Assembly: GCF_001610955.1 (NCBI RefSeq)
Contig: NZ_CP014335.1
Coordinates: forward strand, 323,001-387,000
Length of the DNA: 64,000 bases
DNA from: Geobacillus thermoleovorans
Lineage (GTDB): Bacteria; Bacillota; Bacilli; Bacillales; Anoxybacillaceae
Direction of reading: 5' to 3'
Shown: positions 52,888 to 62,351 of the stretch, piece by piece
Position numbering within the stretch: the stretch's first letter is position 1
How the letters are laid out: each line of letters begins with the position of its first letter
The notes under the pieces: generated by a model
Databases searched by the model: none
Seen by the model: the letters and a program-made list of their open reading frames with translations, nothing else
What the model was told of the DNA's origin: nothing
Translations under genes and position numbers: made by a program

Positions 52888-53733
52888 TTAATATAGACTG
52901 CCGGTATTGATCACCGGCTGGGTGGCGCGCTCGGAGACGATCGCGACCATTAAGTTGTTCACCATTGCGGCTTTTCGTTCATCATCTAACTCTAAAATGT
53001 TTTCTTTGTCAAGTTGTTCAATCGCCATTTGCGCCATCGAGACAGCGCCTTCGACGATTTTTTTCCGGGCGGCCAAAATGGCGGCTGCTTGTTGACGCTG
53101 CAACATGGCGCTCGCAATTTCCGGGGAGTACGCCAAGTGAGTGAGGCGCGCTTCCATCACCTCGACTCCGGCGACACGCAATCGCTCCTGCAGCTCAGCG
53201 GCGAGAACATCGGAAATAATATCGGCGTTGCCGCGCAGCGTAATCTCGTTGTCGTCTTCAAACGTGTCGTACGGATATTTTGTCGCGACATGGCGAATGG
53301 CGGCTTCGCTTTGAATCTCGACGAATTGTTCGTAATCATCAACATCGAACACAGCCTTGGCTGAATCAATGACGCGGAAAACGACGACGGCGGCAATTTC
53401 AATCGGATTGCCTTGAACATCGTTCACTTTCAACTTGTTGCTCGTGAAGTTGCGCACGCGCAGCGATACTTTCTTTCGAACGGTGAGCGGCACGGTGAAA
53501 AACAGCCCGCTGTCGCGAATCGTGCCGAAATAGCGGCCGAAAAAGGTGAGTACTTTCGCTTGATTCGGCTGAACGATCGTGATGCCAGTCGCCAAGAGGG
53601 CGGCAAGGGCGAAGCAGAAAACGGCCAATAAGAGCTGCACTTGAATGAGGCTGACAAAACCAGCCATAACGAAAAGGGCGATGCATCCGATGCCGATAAA
53701 TCCATCCATGCGCCATGCTTTTTGTTCTCTCAT
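52888..53733 (-). CDS. SPFH/band-7 domain membrane protein
   Basis: Starting at the ATG at 53733 after AGGGGGATAGGT, the protein has 281 residues. Two close membrane helices (GFIGIGCIALFVMAGFVSLI and LLLAVFCFALAALLATGITI) precede an SPFH domain (PNQAKVLTFFGRYFGTIRDS, VNDVQGNPIEIAAVVVFRVI, GVEVMEARLTHLAYSPEIAS). It has only a short coiled tail, so it is a slipin-like protein rather than a flotillin. Relatives shape membrane domains and control proteases. It is paired with a ribbon-helix-helix protein. Confidence 0.85.
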   Translation of the reverse strand: MREQKAWRMDGFIGIGCIALFVMAGFVSLIQVQLLLAVFCFALAALLATGITIVQPNQAKVLTFFGRYFGTIRDSGLFFTVPLTVRKKVSLRVRNFTSNKLKVNDVQGNPIEIAAVVVFRVIDSAKAVFDVDDYEQFVEIQSEAAIRHVATKYPYDTFEDDNEITLRGNADIISDVLAAELQERLRVAGVEVMEARLTHLAYSPEIASAMLQRQQAAAILAARKKIVEGAVSMAQMAIEQLDKENILELDDERKAAMVNNLMVAIVSERATQPVINTGSLY

Positions 53734-53945
53734 ACCTATCCCCCTAATAGTGTCGATTTGATATTTATATGATATCATATAATCAAAAAAATGGAAACAG
53801 GGATTGATCATGTTAAGACGAGAAGAGGGATTCGCCCATAGCTCGCCACGAGGCAGATGTTTCTAACTATTTTCCATCCAGAAGCATAAAGGGCGATCGT
53901 TCAGCCTGTTAATGTTTTAATGTGCTAAAAAATGGAAATTCATAA

Positions 53946-53975
53946 TTGACATCGCATTCATTGTCATCATACAAT
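53946..53975 (+). promoter_or_regulatory. Sigma-A promoter of hutPH
   Basis: A consensus TTGACA (53946-53951) and TACAAT (53970-53975) are 18 bases apart, about 32 bases before hutP. Confidence 0.75.
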
Positions 53976-54006
53976 AGAAAAAAAGACCAATAGGTGTGTA
54001 GAAGCA

Positions 54007-54453
54007 ATGGAAACACGACAAGCGCGCATCGGCCGGCTGGCATTGTTGCTGGCGATGCTTGACGAGGGAGAGGAAGAAGCGGCCCTCGGCCAGCTCGAGG
54101 CGCTCGCTTGGCGCTATTGTCAAGGGCGGGTCGGGGCGATGGAGCCGCAAAAAATCGTCGCGGCAATTGAGACGGCGGCGAAACGGCATGGAGTGGTTGA
54201 CGGTGGCTTGTACCGTGAGATGCACGCCTTATACCATGCGATTTTAGAGGCAGTGCATGGCGTGACGAGAGGGCAGGTAGAGTTAGGAGATTTGTTGAGA
54301 ACCGCTGGCCTTCGTTTCGCCGTGGTGCGCGGTATGCCATATGAACAGCCGAACGAAGGGGAATGGATCGCCGTTGCGTTGTACGGGACGATCGGCGCTC
54401 CGGTGCGCGGGCTCGAGCACGAGGCGGCCGGGCTCGGAATCAATCATATATAA
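54007..54453 (+). CDS. hutP: HutP, histidine-responsive RNA-binding antiterminator
   Basis: The 148-residue protein is close to B. subtilis HutP along its whole length: [58 protein letters not shown] and [20 protein letters not shown]. Metal-binding His73 and His77 are present, with a further His at 138 near the C-terminus. With L-histidine and Mg2+, HutP binds NAG-repeat RNA and disrupts the terminator between hutP and hutH. That terminator and candidate NAG triplets are visible directly downstream. Confidence 0.95.
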   Translation: METRQARIGRLALLLAMLDEGEEEAALGQLEALAWRYCQGRVGAMEPQKIVAAIETAAKRHGVVDGGLYREMHALYHAILEAVHGVTRGQVELGDLLRTAGLRFAVVRGMPYEQPNEGEWIAVALYGTIGAPVRGLEHEAAGLGINHI

Positions 54454-54461
54454 GACGGTCA

Positions 54462-54526
54462 GTGCCTAGAGCAATAAGTCATGAGGAGGCGAACGCTGCC
54501 ATATGGCAGGGCGCCTCCTTTTTTGT
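54462..54526 (+). promoter_or_regulatory. hut attenuator: HutP-binding RNA and terminator
   Basis: Triplets CAG, TAG and AAG, spaced by four to six bases, lie at about 54464-54480. They precede a terminator hairpin: GGAGGCG (54485-54491), an inner stem CTGCC/GGCAG, CGCCTCC (54512-54518), then six T. Histidine-loaded HutP should open this hairpin and allow hutH expression. Confidence 0.75.
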
Positions 54527-54572
54527 TTGCCCAGGCGTTCGATTGAGAAAACAAACGAAGGGAGATGAAATG

Positions 54573-56087
54573 ATGATCGTATTGACCGGGCATACATTGA
54601 CGATCGATGAGGTAAGACGTGTTGTCTATGAACGGGAGCGGGTGGCGGCCGATGAGGAAAGCATGAGGGCTGTCGAGAAAAGCCGCGCGGCAGTGGAACA
54701 AGCGATCTCCAATGGACGGACGATCTATGGCGTGAATACGGGTTTTGGCAAACTCGCCGATGTGCGCATTGAAGGAAGCGACCTTGAACAGCTGCAAATC
54801 AATCTTCTTCGCTCGCACGCTTGTGCCGTCGGCGAGCCATTTGCCGAAGATGTCGTGAGGGCGATGCTTCTTTTGCGGGCGAATGCGTTGTTGAAAGGGT
54901 ATTCCGGCGTGCGTCCGGCGGTCATTGAGCAGTTGCTCGCATTTTTGAACACCGGCATCCATCCGATCGTGCCGCAGCAAGGTTCCCTCGGCGCCAGCGG
55001 CGATTTAGCGCCGCTCGCCCATTTGGCGCTGGCGTTTGCCGGCGAGGGAGAGGCGATGTACCAAGGGCGGCGGATGCCTGCCGCCCAAGCGCTTTCACAA
55101 GCGGGGATTTCACCGCTTTCCCTTCAGGAAAAAGAAGGGCTGGCGCTTATTAACGGCACGCAGGTGATGACGGCCGTCGGAGCCCTTGCTTACTTAGAGG
55201 CGGAACAACTGGCGTATGACAGTGAATGGATCGCGGCGCTGACGATTGAGGCGCTTTATGGCATTGTGGACGCGTTTGACGCCCGCATCCACGCAGCCCG
55301 CGGGTTTCAGGAGCAGGTGGAGGTGGCGGAACGGCTGCGCCGCTATTTAGCTGGCAGCCAACTCACAACAAGGCAAGGGGAGCGGCGCGTGCAAGATGCG
55401 TACTCCATCCGCTGCCTCCCGCAAGTGCACGGAGCGTCGCTTAGGGCGCTTCGTTATGTGAAGGAAACGCTTGAAATCGAAATGAACGCTGCTACGGACA
55501 ATCCGCTTATTTTTGCGGACGGGACGGCGCTCTCTGGCGGCAACTTTCATGGCCAACCCGTTGCGATCGCCATGGATTTGTTGAAAATCGCGGTGGCGGA
55601 GCTGGCCAACATCAGCGAACGCCGCATCGAACGGCTTGTCAATCCGCAGCTTAGCGAAGGCTTGCCGCCGTTTTTAAGCCCACAGCCCGGCTTGCAGTCG
55701 GGAGCGATGATTATGCAATATGTCGCCGCTTCGCTCGTGTCGGAAAACAAGACGCTCGCCCATCCGGCCAGCGTCGATTCGATTCCGTCTTCAGCGAACC
55801 AAGAGGATCACGTCAGCATGGGAACGACGGCCGCCCGCCATGCGTACATGATCGTGCAAAACGCAAGAAAGGTGCTGGCGATTGAGCTCATTTGCGCGTT
55901 GCAGGCTGTTGAAGCGCGCGGCATCGAGCGAATGGCCCCGTCAACGAGGCAGTTTTACCATAAGGCGCGCCGCATTGTTTCCTCCATTACAGCTGACCGC
56001 GTCTTTTCTGATGACATTGAAGCGGTGGCGGCGTGGTTGAGCGAAAGGGCAAACCATCACTTTCTCCGCGATGAAGCGAAAGCTTAG
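54573..56087 (+). CDS. hutH: Histidine ammonia-lyase HutH
   Basis: The 504-residue enzyme deaminates L-histidine to urocanate. The internal cofactor triad Ala-Ser-Gly that forms the MIO group is in [20 protein letters not shown]. Other hallmarks are [45 protein letters not shown] and [22 protein letters not shown] codons at 54570 and 54573 follow GAAGGGAGATGAA, and either may be used. The usual next genes (hutU, hutI, hutG, hutM) are absent, so the urocanate made here must be handled elsewhere in the genome or released. Confidence 0.97.
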   Translation: MIVLTGHTLTIDEVRRVVYERERVAADEESMRAVEKSRAAVEQAISNGRTIYGVNTGFGKLADVRIEGSDLEQLQINLLRSHACAVGEPFAEDVVRAMLLLRANALLKGYSGVRPAVIEQLLAFLNTGIHPIVPQQGSLGASGDLAPLAHLALAFAGEGEAMYQGRRMPAAQALSQAGISPLSLQEKEGLALINGTQVMTAVGALAYLEAEQLAYDSEWIAALTIEALYGIVDAFDARIHAARGFQEQVEVAERLRRYLAGSQLTTRQGERRVQDAYSIRCLPQVHGASLRALRYVKETLEIEMNAATDNPLIFADGTALSGGNFHGQPVAIAMDLLKIAVAELANISERRIERLVNPQLSEGLPPFLSPQPGLQSGAMIMQYVAASLVSENKTLAHPASVDSIPSSANQEDHVSMGTTAARHAYMIVQNARKVLAIELICALQAVEARGIERMAPSTRQFYHKARRIVSSITADRVFSDDIEAVAAWLSERANHHFLRDEAKA

Positions 56088-56089
56088 AA

Positions 56090-56200
56090 GTCTAGTGAGA
56101 AAGAGCCAGGAAGTTGTGGGGTTGCAAGGTTTTTCAACTTGAGAAATACTGTTGGAGGACAGCATTTCCCCTTGAATCACCAGCTTTTTCAAGAAGGGCA
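56090..56200. repeat. Diverged copy of the intergenic hairpin repeat
   Basis: TCTAGTGAGAAAGAGCCAGG, then TTTTTCAACTTGAGAAA, then GAATCACCAGCTTTTTCAAG parallel the pieces of the tandem repeat at 31549-31970 (CACTAAATCACCAGCC and TTCTCAATTTGAGAA). The match is partial. Confidence 0.5.
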
Positions 56201-56286
56201 AAGCATAGTGGGCGTAGAGGCGTGAGAGCGTTCAAGGATAGGTGTTTGAAAAAATGGTAGTTATATAGACCTTTTCCGCTAGAGAT

Positions 56287-56333
56287 AGGGAAGCAGTCAT
56301 CAGTGAAGATGGTTTGCTTCCCTAACTTTTTCT
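56287..56333 (+). terminator. Terminator downstream of hutH
   Basis: AGGGAAGCA (56287-56295) pairs with TGCTTCCCT (56315-56323), with an inner stem CATC/GATG, then AACTTTTTC. The remaining 140 bases to the TerC gene show no riboswitch I can recognise. Confidence 0.75.
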
Positions 56334-56472
56334 ACGGAGTTCGGACGATGCAGTGAGCCTTCCCCATAATTGGTTAGGACGAGAGCATTGACAGTCTATT
56401 CCATTGTTGTCCCCCAGTCGAATTTGCAGTATGATGAAGAAGAGAGACAAAGGGGAAAGGGTGGGTATATCA

Positions 56473-57159
56473 TTGACAATTTCTGCCGCGGCGCTGTTGG
56501 CGTTATGGAAGATTATTGCGATTGATATCATTTTGTCTGGGGATAATGCGGTCGTCATTGCGATGGCGACGCGGCGGCTGCCGAAAGACCAGCGAAACAA
56601 AGCGATTTTTTGGGGAACAGCGGGGGCGGTGTTGCTGCGCATCTTGTTTGCAGCCATCATTGTCTTTTTACTGAACATCCCGTTCGTTCACTTCGTTGGC
56701 GGATTGCTGCTTGTATGGATCGCCTATAAAGTGCTTGTCGAACGGGAAGAGGAAGCGAACGTACAATCATCAGACCGGTTGTTGAAGGCGATTGCGACGA
56801 TTATCATTGCCGATGCAGTGATGAGCCTTGATAACGTTGTTGCTGTGGCCGGGGCGGCCGAAGGGCATCTTGGCATGCTGGCGCTCGGGGTAGCCATCAG
56901 CATCCCGATTATGATTTTCGGCTCCAAAGCGATCGTCCGGGTGATGGAACAACATCGATGGATCGCGTACGTTGGCTCCGGCATTTTGGCGTGGACGGCC
57001 GGAAAGATGATGGCGGGGGATGAAGGGGTGCTGCATTGGTTTCACCTTTCTTATGGCCCGTTCGTCTACGCGGTTGCCGCCGGCGTGACGATTTTGGTCG
57101 TGTCAGCTGGCTATATCACGAATAAAAAGGCCGAGCGTGAAGAAGGGACGTTGATTTGA
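56473..57159 (+). CDS. TerC/YjbE-family integral membrane protein
   Basis: The protein of about 228 residues has seven hydrophobic helices and the TerC signatures AIDIILSGDNAVVIAMATRR, with the conserved Asp residues, and ADAVMSLDNVVAVAGAAEGH. Relatives such as YjbE, YceF and YkoY supply metal, especially Mn2+, to exported enzymes or export it. A TTG at 56473 after AAGGGTGGG is my preferred start; the GTG at 56461 is an alternative. It is followed by a hydroxyacid dehydrogenase gene after 23 bases, so the two may be co-transcribed. Confidence 0.85.
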   Translation: MTISAAALLALWKIIAIDIILSGDNAVVIAMATRRLPKDQRNKAIFWGTAGAVLLRILFAAIIVFLLNIPFVHFVGGLLLVWIAYKVLVEREEEANVQSSDRLLKAIATIIIADAVMSLDNVVAVAGAAEGHLGMLALGVAISIPIMIFGSKAIVRVMEQHRWIAYVGSGILAWTAGKMMAGDEGVLHWFHLSYGPFVYAVAAGVTILVVSAGYITNKKAEREEGTLI

Positions 57160-57182
57160 GCGGTTGGGGGTGGTGTGATGCC

Positions 57183-58115
57183 ATGAACATCCGACGCATT
57201 CTCGTGACGGGAAGGCTTTATGCCGAGCTTGCCGCCCTTCTCCCGAACAAGCGGCCGGATAAAGCGTTTCGCTTTGTGGCGGAAGAAGAATTGACGGCCA
57301 ATGATTTCGCCTGGGCGGATGCGTACGTCGGCTTTCGTCCGGCCGGGCCGTTTTCGCTCGCCAATTTGCGCTGGGTGCATTCGCTCGGCGCGGGCGTTGA
57401 CGCGTTTTTGTGGAAGCAGGAATGGAAGAAGAACGTGTTGCTGACGCGGACGATCGGGTCATTTGGCGAGCAGATCGCCGAATATTGCCTCAGCTACTTA
57501 TTGCGCGACGCCCAATGTCATGACGTGTATGCATGGTATCAAGAACAGCGGCAGTGGAAGCCGCTCGCTCCGAAACGGCTTGGTGAACAGCGGATTGTCA
57601 TTTATGGGACGGGTGAGATCGGCCGGCGCATCGCGGAAACGCTTCGTCTGTTCGGCGTTTCGCCGATCGGCGTATCGCGAAGCGGCCGAGACACGCCGCC
57701 GTTTTCGGCTGTTTGCCGCCATGAAGAGGCGGGGGAAGCGCTTGCTTGCGCTGATTGGGTGATCGCTGCGCTTCCGCTGACAGAGGAAACGCATCATCTC
57801 TTTGACGAGACGTTTTTTGCCTGTTTGCACAACGCGGGCTTTATCAATGTTGGGCGTGGGGCGACGGTTGATGAGACGGCGCTTGTCGGCGCCTTGGAAA
57901 ACCGAAATGTCCGCCTGGCGGTGCTCGATGTGTTCGAAGAAGAGCCGCTGCCGCCGCACTCGCCGCTTTGGGTTCATCCGAATGTCATCATCACCCCGCA
58001 TATCGCGGCGCTGACATCAGTTGACGCCGCCGCCCATAGCGTTTTAGACACGCTCCGCCGCATCGAAACGGGCGAACCGCTTGACAATGCGGTCGATGTG
58101 AGCCGGCAATATTGA
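57183..58115 (+). CDS. D-isomer-specific 2-hydroxyacid dehydrogenase
   Basis: The 310-residue enzyme starts at the ATG at 57183. The nucleotide site is RIVIYGTGEIGRRIAETLRL. The catalytic residues lie in FINVGRGATVDETALVGALE (Arg), VLDVFEEEPLPPHSPLWVHP (Glu) and VIITPHIAALTS (His). The substrate side (about 1-95) is divergent. It reduces a 2-oxoacid or oxidises a D-2-hydroxyacid with NAD(P)H; the substrate is unknown. It probably shares a transcript with the TerC gene and ends at a strong terminator. Confidence 0.88.
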   Translation: MNIRRILVTGRLYAELAALLPNKRPDKAFRFVAEEELTANDFAWADAYVGFRPAGPFSLANLRWVHSLGAGVDAFLWKQEWKKNVLLTRTIGSFGEQIAEYCLSYLLRDAQCHDVYAWYQEQRQWKPLAPKRLGEQRIVIYGTGEIGRRIAETLRLFGVSPIGVSRSGRDTPPFSAVCRHEEAGEALACADWVIAALPLTEETHHLFDETFFACLHNAGFINVGRGATVDETALVGALENRNVRLAVLDVFEEEPLPPHSPLWVHPNVIITPHIAALTSVDAAAHSVLDTLRRIETGEPLDNAVDVSRQY

Positions 58116-58120
58116 CGAAA

Positions 58121-58160
58121 AACGGTGCCCTATGATCGAGAATGGGCACCGTTTCGTTTT
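58121..58160. terminator. Bidirectional terminator between the dehydrogenase and lutC
   Basis: AACGGTGCCC (58121-58130) pairs with GGGCACCGTT (58144-58153), with A and T runs on the two sides. It serves two convergent transcripts. Confidence 0.85.
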
Positions 58161-58162
58161 GA

Positions 58163-58885
58163 TCAGCGGTCAGTGACGACGATATACGCCGCTTTCATCG
58201 GGCCGTGGACGCCGACGACCAAGTTCATTTCAATGTCGGCCGAGTTGCTCGGGCCGGTGATGAAGTTGATGCATGACGGAATGAGGACGCCTTTTTCAAT
58301 TTGCTCGTGAATGATCGCCGCCGCTTGCGTCATGCGCGGCACAACGGTGCTTTTCGGAACGATGGCGATATACGTCTTCGGCAAAAAGTGAATGGCCCGC
58401 CCTTGTTCATTGCGCGAAAACAAAACGACTGTCCCTGACTCGGCGAGGGTGATGTCACTGAACGCGATGCCGACGTTGGCCTGTTCGGCGGCGTCAATGT
58501 TTTGGCGTCCAAGCGCCGGATTCCATATATGGATGGCTGTTCGCTCCGCGGGCCATTCGTCGCGGAGCAAGGCGGACAGCCCATATTCGGCAAAGCGCGG
58601 GTCATCCGGCACGATGACCGGGCCGCCGCCATAAGCCGTGACTTGTTGCTTGAGCACCCCAGCAAGTCCGGCGTTTGTCGTCTCAATGTAATCAGTGTGA
58701 ATCAGTTTACATTGTTCGCGAAGCACTGCCAACAAGTCGTCTTGGCTATAGCCAGCCAAGACTTTCCATTGCGGCTGATCGCTCCATTGCGGCCGGGAGA
58801 CGCCGGACAGGCGGGGAGCTCTCCCGAGGCGATGGGCGATGTGTTCTAAAAACGCGTCACGGTTGTGAATAGCACCACGCGTCAT
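58163..58885 (-). CDS. lutC: LutC, lactate utilisation protein
   Basis: The 240-residue protein starts at the ATG at 58885 after GGAGGGAATCCGTC. A much longer open frame to 59377 overlaps lutB and is not real. The LutC/YkgG pattern is [20 protein letters not shown], then [20 protein letters not shown] and [20 protein letters not shown]. LutABC together oxidise L-lactate to pyruvate in the cytoplasm. The start overlaps the stop of lutB by four bases. Confidence 0.93.
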   Translation of the reverse strand: MTRGAIHNRDAFLEHIAHRLGRAPRLSGVSRPQWSDQPQWKVLAGYSQDDLLAVLREQCKLIHTDYIETTNAGLAGVLKQQVTAYGGGPVIVPDDPRFAEYGLSALLRDEWPAERTAIHIWNPALGRQNIDAAEQANVGIAFSDITLAESGTVVLFSRNEQGRAIHFLPKTYIAIVPKSTVVPRMTQAAAIIHEQIEKGVLIPSCINFITGPSNSADIEMNLVVGVHGPMKAAYIVVTDR

Positions 58886-60312
58886 GACGGATTCCCTCCT
58901 TTTTGGCGATTGCGAAACCAATCGCGGAATCGCTCTTTGCTTGGCGCCGGAAATTCGCGGCTTTCCGTCCACGCTTTGAGTGGGCCGGGGCCTTTTGTGA
59001 TGCGCCCGTCTTCGGCAAACGGGGCGAAGGCGCTTGGTGCCAACTTCGTACCGAAGCGGTACAATGACGGTGAGGCGGTCCCGAGACGAAACGCCTTCAT
59101 CGCCAATTTTTCTGCGACCGGCGCTTTTCCTTCCCGCTCGACGATGATTTGGCGATGCTTGATGAGCAGCTCGTGAAGCGGGATTTTCACCGGGCACGCT
59201 TCCGTACAGGCGGCGCAAAGGGAGGACGCGTACGGAAGCTCCTTGTAGTCGTCGTAACCGCCCAACAGCGGCGACAAGACCGCTCCGATTGGGCCGGAGT
59301 AAATCGAGCCGTACGAATGGCCGCCGATGTGGCGGTATACCGGGCAGACGTTGACGCAGGCCGCGCAGCGGATGCATTGCAGCACCGGTTGAAACTCCGT
59401 GCCTAAAATCGACGAACGCCCGTTGTCGACGATGACGAGATGGAACTCTTCCGGACCGTCAGCGTCGCCTTCGTCGCGCGGGCCGGTGAGGACGGTGATG
59501 TAGCTCGTCAATTTTTGTCCGACGGCGCTGCGCGTCAACATGCTGACGAGAACTTCCATCTCCTCAAACGTCGGCACGATCCGCTCCATCCCCATGACGG
59601 TAATTTGCGTTTTCGGCAGCGCTGTCACCAAGTCGGCGTTGCCTTCGTTCGTAACGAGCGTAATCGAGCCCGATTCGGCGATGGCGAAGTTGCAGCCGGT
59701 AATGCCGATGTCGGCTGTCAAATAGTCGCGCCGCAGCATTGCGCGGGCATGGCGGGCGAGTTCAACCGGATCGGACGACTTCGTATAGCCGAGCTTGCGG
59801 CGGAAGACGTCGCGAATTTGCTCTTTGTTTTTATGGAGCGCTGGGCCGACGATATGCGACGGCGGGTCATGGTCATCGATTTGCAAAATGTATTCGCCAA
59901 GGTCCGTTTCGACAACGTCACAGCCGATGGATTCCAGCACCGGGTTTAAGTTGATTTCTTCCGTGACCATTGATTTCGATTTAACGATTTTTTTCGCTTG
60001 TTTTTCCAAAGCGATGCGGCGGATGTAGTCGTTCGCCTCTTCGGCCGTCCGGGCGAAAAAGACGTGGCCGCCCCGTTTGGCAACGTTTTCACTAAGCTGC
60101 ATTAAATAATAGTCCAAGTTTTCGAGCGTATGCTTTCGGATTTGTTCGGCGAGCGAGCGCCACTCCTCCCAATGGCCGAGCTCTTTGATGACGCCAAGCC
60201 GCCGCACATAGCCGCGATCTTGCATGCCGGCGACCGCCCCGCGCATAAAATCATTTTGCAAGTTTTCCTCGACCCGTTTCCAAAACGGCCCGTTTTCGAT
60301 TTTCATCGGCAT
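58882..60312 (-). CDS. lutB: LutB, iron-sulfur lactate utilisation protein
   Basis: The 476-residue protein carries a LutB N-terminal domain ([40 protein letters not shown]). Two ferredoxin-type cluster motifs follow: [14 protein letters not shown] and [18 protein letters not shown]. The start follows AAAGGAGGGAAGCGAAC. It is the core of the LutABC L-lactate oxidation complex. It lies between lutA (15 bases upstream) and lutC (four-base overlap). Confidence 0.95.
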   Translation of the reverse strand: MPMKIENGPFWKRVEENLQNDFMRGAVAGMQDRGYVRRLGVIKELGHWEEWRSLAEQIRKHTLENLDYYLMQLSENVAKRGGHVFFARTAEEANDYIRRIALEKQAKKIVKSKSMVTEEINLNPVLESIGCDVVETDLGEYILQIDDHDPPSHIVGPALHKNKEQIRDVFRRKLGYTKSSDPVELARHARAMLRRDYLTADIGITGCNFAIAESGSITLVTNEGNADLVTALPKTQITVMGMERIVPTFEEMEVLVSMLTRSAVGQKLTSYITVLTGPRDEGDADGPEEFHLVIVDNGRSSILGTEFQPVLQCIRCAACVNVCPVYRHIGGHSYGSIYSGPIGAVLSPLLGGYDDYKELPYASSLCAACTEACPVKIPLHELLIKHRQIIVEREGKAPVAEKLAMKAFRLGTASPSLYRFGTKLAPSAFAPFAEDGRITKGPGPLKAWTESREFPAPSKERFRDWFRNRQKGGNPS

Positions 60313-60327
60313 GTTCGCTTCCCTCCT

Positions 60328-61047
60328 TTAGTTGCGCGCATTCAACACTTCGGCAATATGCATGACGCGGATCGGCTTGCCGAGCCGTTCGATGCGCCCG
60401 CCGATGTTTAGTAAACAGCCGCAATCGGCGCCGATTAAATAGTCGGCTTCCACTTCTTCGATATGCCCGATCTTTTCATCGACCATTTGTTCGGAAATCG
60501 GCCCCATTTTGACAGAAAATGTGCCGCCAAATCCGCAGCACTGGTGGGCGTTCGGCAGCGGAACGAGCTCAAGCCCTTTGACATGTTCCAACAGCCGGAG
60601 CGGTGCGTCTTTCACGCCAAGAAGGCGGGTCATATGGCAAGACGTATGGTACGTCGCCCGCCCGTGAAGCGAGGCGCCGACATCTTCGACTTTCAGGACG
60701 TCAACGAGAAATTGGGTCAGCTCGTACGTTTTCGCTGCGAGCCGTTTCGCCTCCGCTTCCCATTCCGGGTCGCCGTGGAAAATGTGCGGATATTCCTTTA
60801 ACATCGCCGCGCATGAGCCGGATGGGGTGACGACATAGTCGGCATCGGCGAACGCGTGCATCATCTGTTTCATTGCCTCTTTCGCCTCTTTGACATAACC
60901 GCTGTTATACGCCGGCTGTCCGCAGCACGTTTGCGCCTCTGGAAAATCAACCTTGCAGCCGAGCCGTTCGAGCAGTTCGACGGTCGCTTTGCCGACCTCC
61001 GTATAAAAGAGATCGATGAGGCAGGTGATGAATAACGAGACTTTCAT
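60328..61047 (-). CDS. lutA: LutA, cysteine-rich (CCG) lactate utilisation protein
   Basis: The 239-residue protein has two CCG domains, with [18 protein letters not shown] and [19 protein letters not shown], and further Cys in [19 protein letters not shown]. These Cys-rich repeats resemble GlcF and heterodisulfide reductase and bind iron-sulfur clusters. It is the first gene of lutABC. A palindromic operator and a TATAAT box lie 36-65 bases upstream. Confidence 0.95.
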   Translation of the reverse strand: MKVSLFITCLIDLFYTEVGKATVELLERLGCKVDFPEAQTCCGQPAYNSGYVKEAKEAMKQMMHAFADADYVVTPSGSCAAMLKEYPHIFHGDPEWEAEAKRLAAKTYELTQFLVDVLKVEDVGASLHGRATYHTSCHMTRLLGVKDAPLRLLEHVKGLELVPLPNAHQCCGFGGTFSVKMGPISEQMVDEKIGHIEEVEADYLIGADCGCLLNIGGRIERLGKPIRVMHIAEVLNARN

Positions 61048-61082
61048 CGGTTCTCCCTCCCTTGTACCGAGCTTAATGAACG

Positions 61083-61097
61083 GGTCATCTGATGACT
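61083..61097. promoter_or_regulatory. GntR-type operator in front of lutABC
   Basis: GGTCATCTGATGACT is a palindrome with core TCATCTGATGA, identical to the site at 62261-62275. It lies just downstream of a minus-strand -10 box TATAAT (61106-61111), so a bound regulator would block transcription of lutA. The -35 of this promoter is weak. Confidence 0.75.
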
Positions 61098-61152
61098 ATA
61101 TGTCTATTATAAAATGTTTTTTTCAGATTCGTAGCCCTTTTTTGAAAAAAAG

Positions 61153-61185
61153 AAAAAAACGCACTCAGTCAGGTTGTTGAGTGCG
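61153..61185 (-). terminator. Terminator of the GntR regulator gene
   Basis: CGCACTCA and TGAGTGCG (61160-61167 and 61178-61185) form a perfect 8-bp stem, followed on the minus strand by seven T. The stem overlaps the last codons of the gene. Confidence 0.8.
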
Positions 61186-61890
61186 AATGTAGCGGCGCAG
61201 CACGTTTTCGACATTGGTCAAATGTTCCAACATGCGCGCCCGGGCGGCGTCCGGATTTTGGTCGCGAATGGCTTCAAAAATAGCTTGGTGTTCGGCAAGC
61301 AGCTTTTCGGTTGTCGTTTGTTTCGAAAACAGCCATATGCGGCGCGTCTCCCGCATCGTTTCGACGATCATGCCGGAAACGCTGTTCATAATGCTTACAA
61401 GCATCGGATTTTGCGACGCCGCCGCAATCGCCATATGGAAGGCCAAATCCGCTTTTTCGCCAAGCTCATCGCTGCCGATCCCTTCTTTCATTTGGCGAAG
61501 CGCTTCTGTCATCGCATCGAGGTCTCGGTCTGTCCGCTTGGCGGCAGCGAGCGAGGCCGCTCCTGCCTCAAGCAGCTTGCGCACTTCAAGCAAATGCCAA
61601 ATATCTTCCTTGTTCATCAAGACAGCAATGGATAGCGGAAACGTCATCACTGTCGGGTCAAACTCGCGCACATACGTTCCTTCTCCTTGTTTGAGCTCGA
61701 TCAGCCCCATCGCTTTCAACGCAGTGAGCGCTTCGCGAATGGCGGCCCGTCCGACTTGAAACTGTTCGGCCAGCTGCTGAACAGAATCGAGTTTATCACC
61801 AGGTTTTAGCTCTCCGTTTTTAATCATATCAAAAATGGCTTCGGCCACTTCTTCGTAAATTTTTTTTGTTTTAATCCGTTTAAACGCCAA
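61165..61890 (-). CDS. FadR-type GntR regulator of lactate genes (LutR/LldR-like)
   Basis: The TTG at 61890, six bases after GAGGTG, gives 241 residues. The N-terminal winged helix reads VAEAIFDMIKNGELKPGDKL, QQLAEQFQVGRAAIREALTA and MGLIELKQGEGTYVREFDP. The helical FCD domain (about 95-235) has the metal-binding pattern DLAFHMAIAAASQNPML and EHQAIFEAIRDQNPDAARAR. Gene order (lutABC, regulator, lctP) and the twin operators point to lactate-responsive repression of both units. Confidence 0.88.
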   Translation of the reverse strand: MAFKRIKTKKIYEEVAEAIFDMIKNGELKPGDKLDSVQQLAEQFQVGRAAIREALTALKAMGLIELKQGEGTYVREFDPTVMTFPLSIAVLMNKEDIWHLLEVRKLLEAGAASLAAAKRTDRDLDAMTEALRQMKEGIGSDELGEKADLAFHMAIAAASQNPMLVSIMNSVSGMIVETMRETRRIWLFSKQTTTEKLLAEHQAIFEAIRDQNPDAARARMLEHLTNVENVLRRYIRTQQPD

Positions 61891-61957
61891 TGGATCCACC
61901 TCAAATACGATTAAAGTAGCTTTCCGGTTGTGAAGAAGGAAATCTCCTGCACTGTCT

Positions 61958-61987
61958 ATTATGATACAGCATCATGGATCGAGACAA
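61958..61987 (-). promoter_or_regulatory. Probable promoter of the GntR regulator gene
   Basis: On the minus strand TTGTCT (61987-61982) and CATAAT (61963-61958) are 18 bases apart, about 70 bases before the start codon. Confidence 0.45.
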
Positions 61988-62207
61988 GCGCTTTTTGTTG
62001 CTTGCGGCCGAGGGCGTCAGCGGTTCGGGGAAGCCAACGTGATTCCATCGCGCATGGCGAAGTGTGAAAGGGACGGGATGGGTCGTAGTCAACATCGTCA
62101 AGAAACTTCGACCGTACCGACAAGCAGGATGGTCATCCCGTTCTCTGTCAACATCGGCGTGGGGAAACACAATGGATGGAAAGTTCAAAAAAATACAAAA
62201 ACAACTA

Positions 62208-62236
62208 TTGTCTTTTGCTGAAAACGCTTTTATAAT
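62208..62236 (+). promoter_or_regulatory. Sigma-A promoter of lctP
   Basis: TTGTCT (62208-62213) and TATAAT (62231-62236) are 17 bases apart. A GntR-type operator starts 25 bases further on. Confidence 0.8.
62219..62232 (+). promoter_or_regulatory. cre-like site (CcpA) inside the lctP promoter
   Basis: TGAAAACGCTTTTA matches the cre consensus TGWAARCGYTWNCW at 13 of 14 positions. It fills the spacer between -35 and -10, so bound CcpA would exclude RNA polymerase. Confidence 0.7.
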
Positions 62237-62260
62237 TTGAGACAGACGGCGTTCTTATCC

Positions 62261-62275
62261 GGTCATCTGATGACT
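62261..62275. promoter_or_regulatory. GntR-type operator in front of lctP
   Basis: GGTCATCTGATGACT is identical over 15 bases to the site before lutA. It lies about 18 bases after the predicted transcription start of lctP. Confidence 0.75.
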
Positions 62276-62351
62276 GGAGGAGACGATCAAGGGGACGGAT
62301 GACCGTTCGTGAACGCCGCCAAGTCGGGCACAAAGGGGAGGAGAAAACCGC

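Noticed and set aside
56200-56460. Manganese (yybP-ykoY) riboswitch before the TerC gene
   Set aside because: TerC genes often have one, but only a plain terminator hairpin and no conserved aptamer pieces are visible.
58163-59377. A 404-residue protein in the lutC frame
   Set aside because: The first 160 codons lie antiparallel-free but out of frame inside lutB and have low-complexity Arg/Pro content; lutC has its own ribosome site at 58885.
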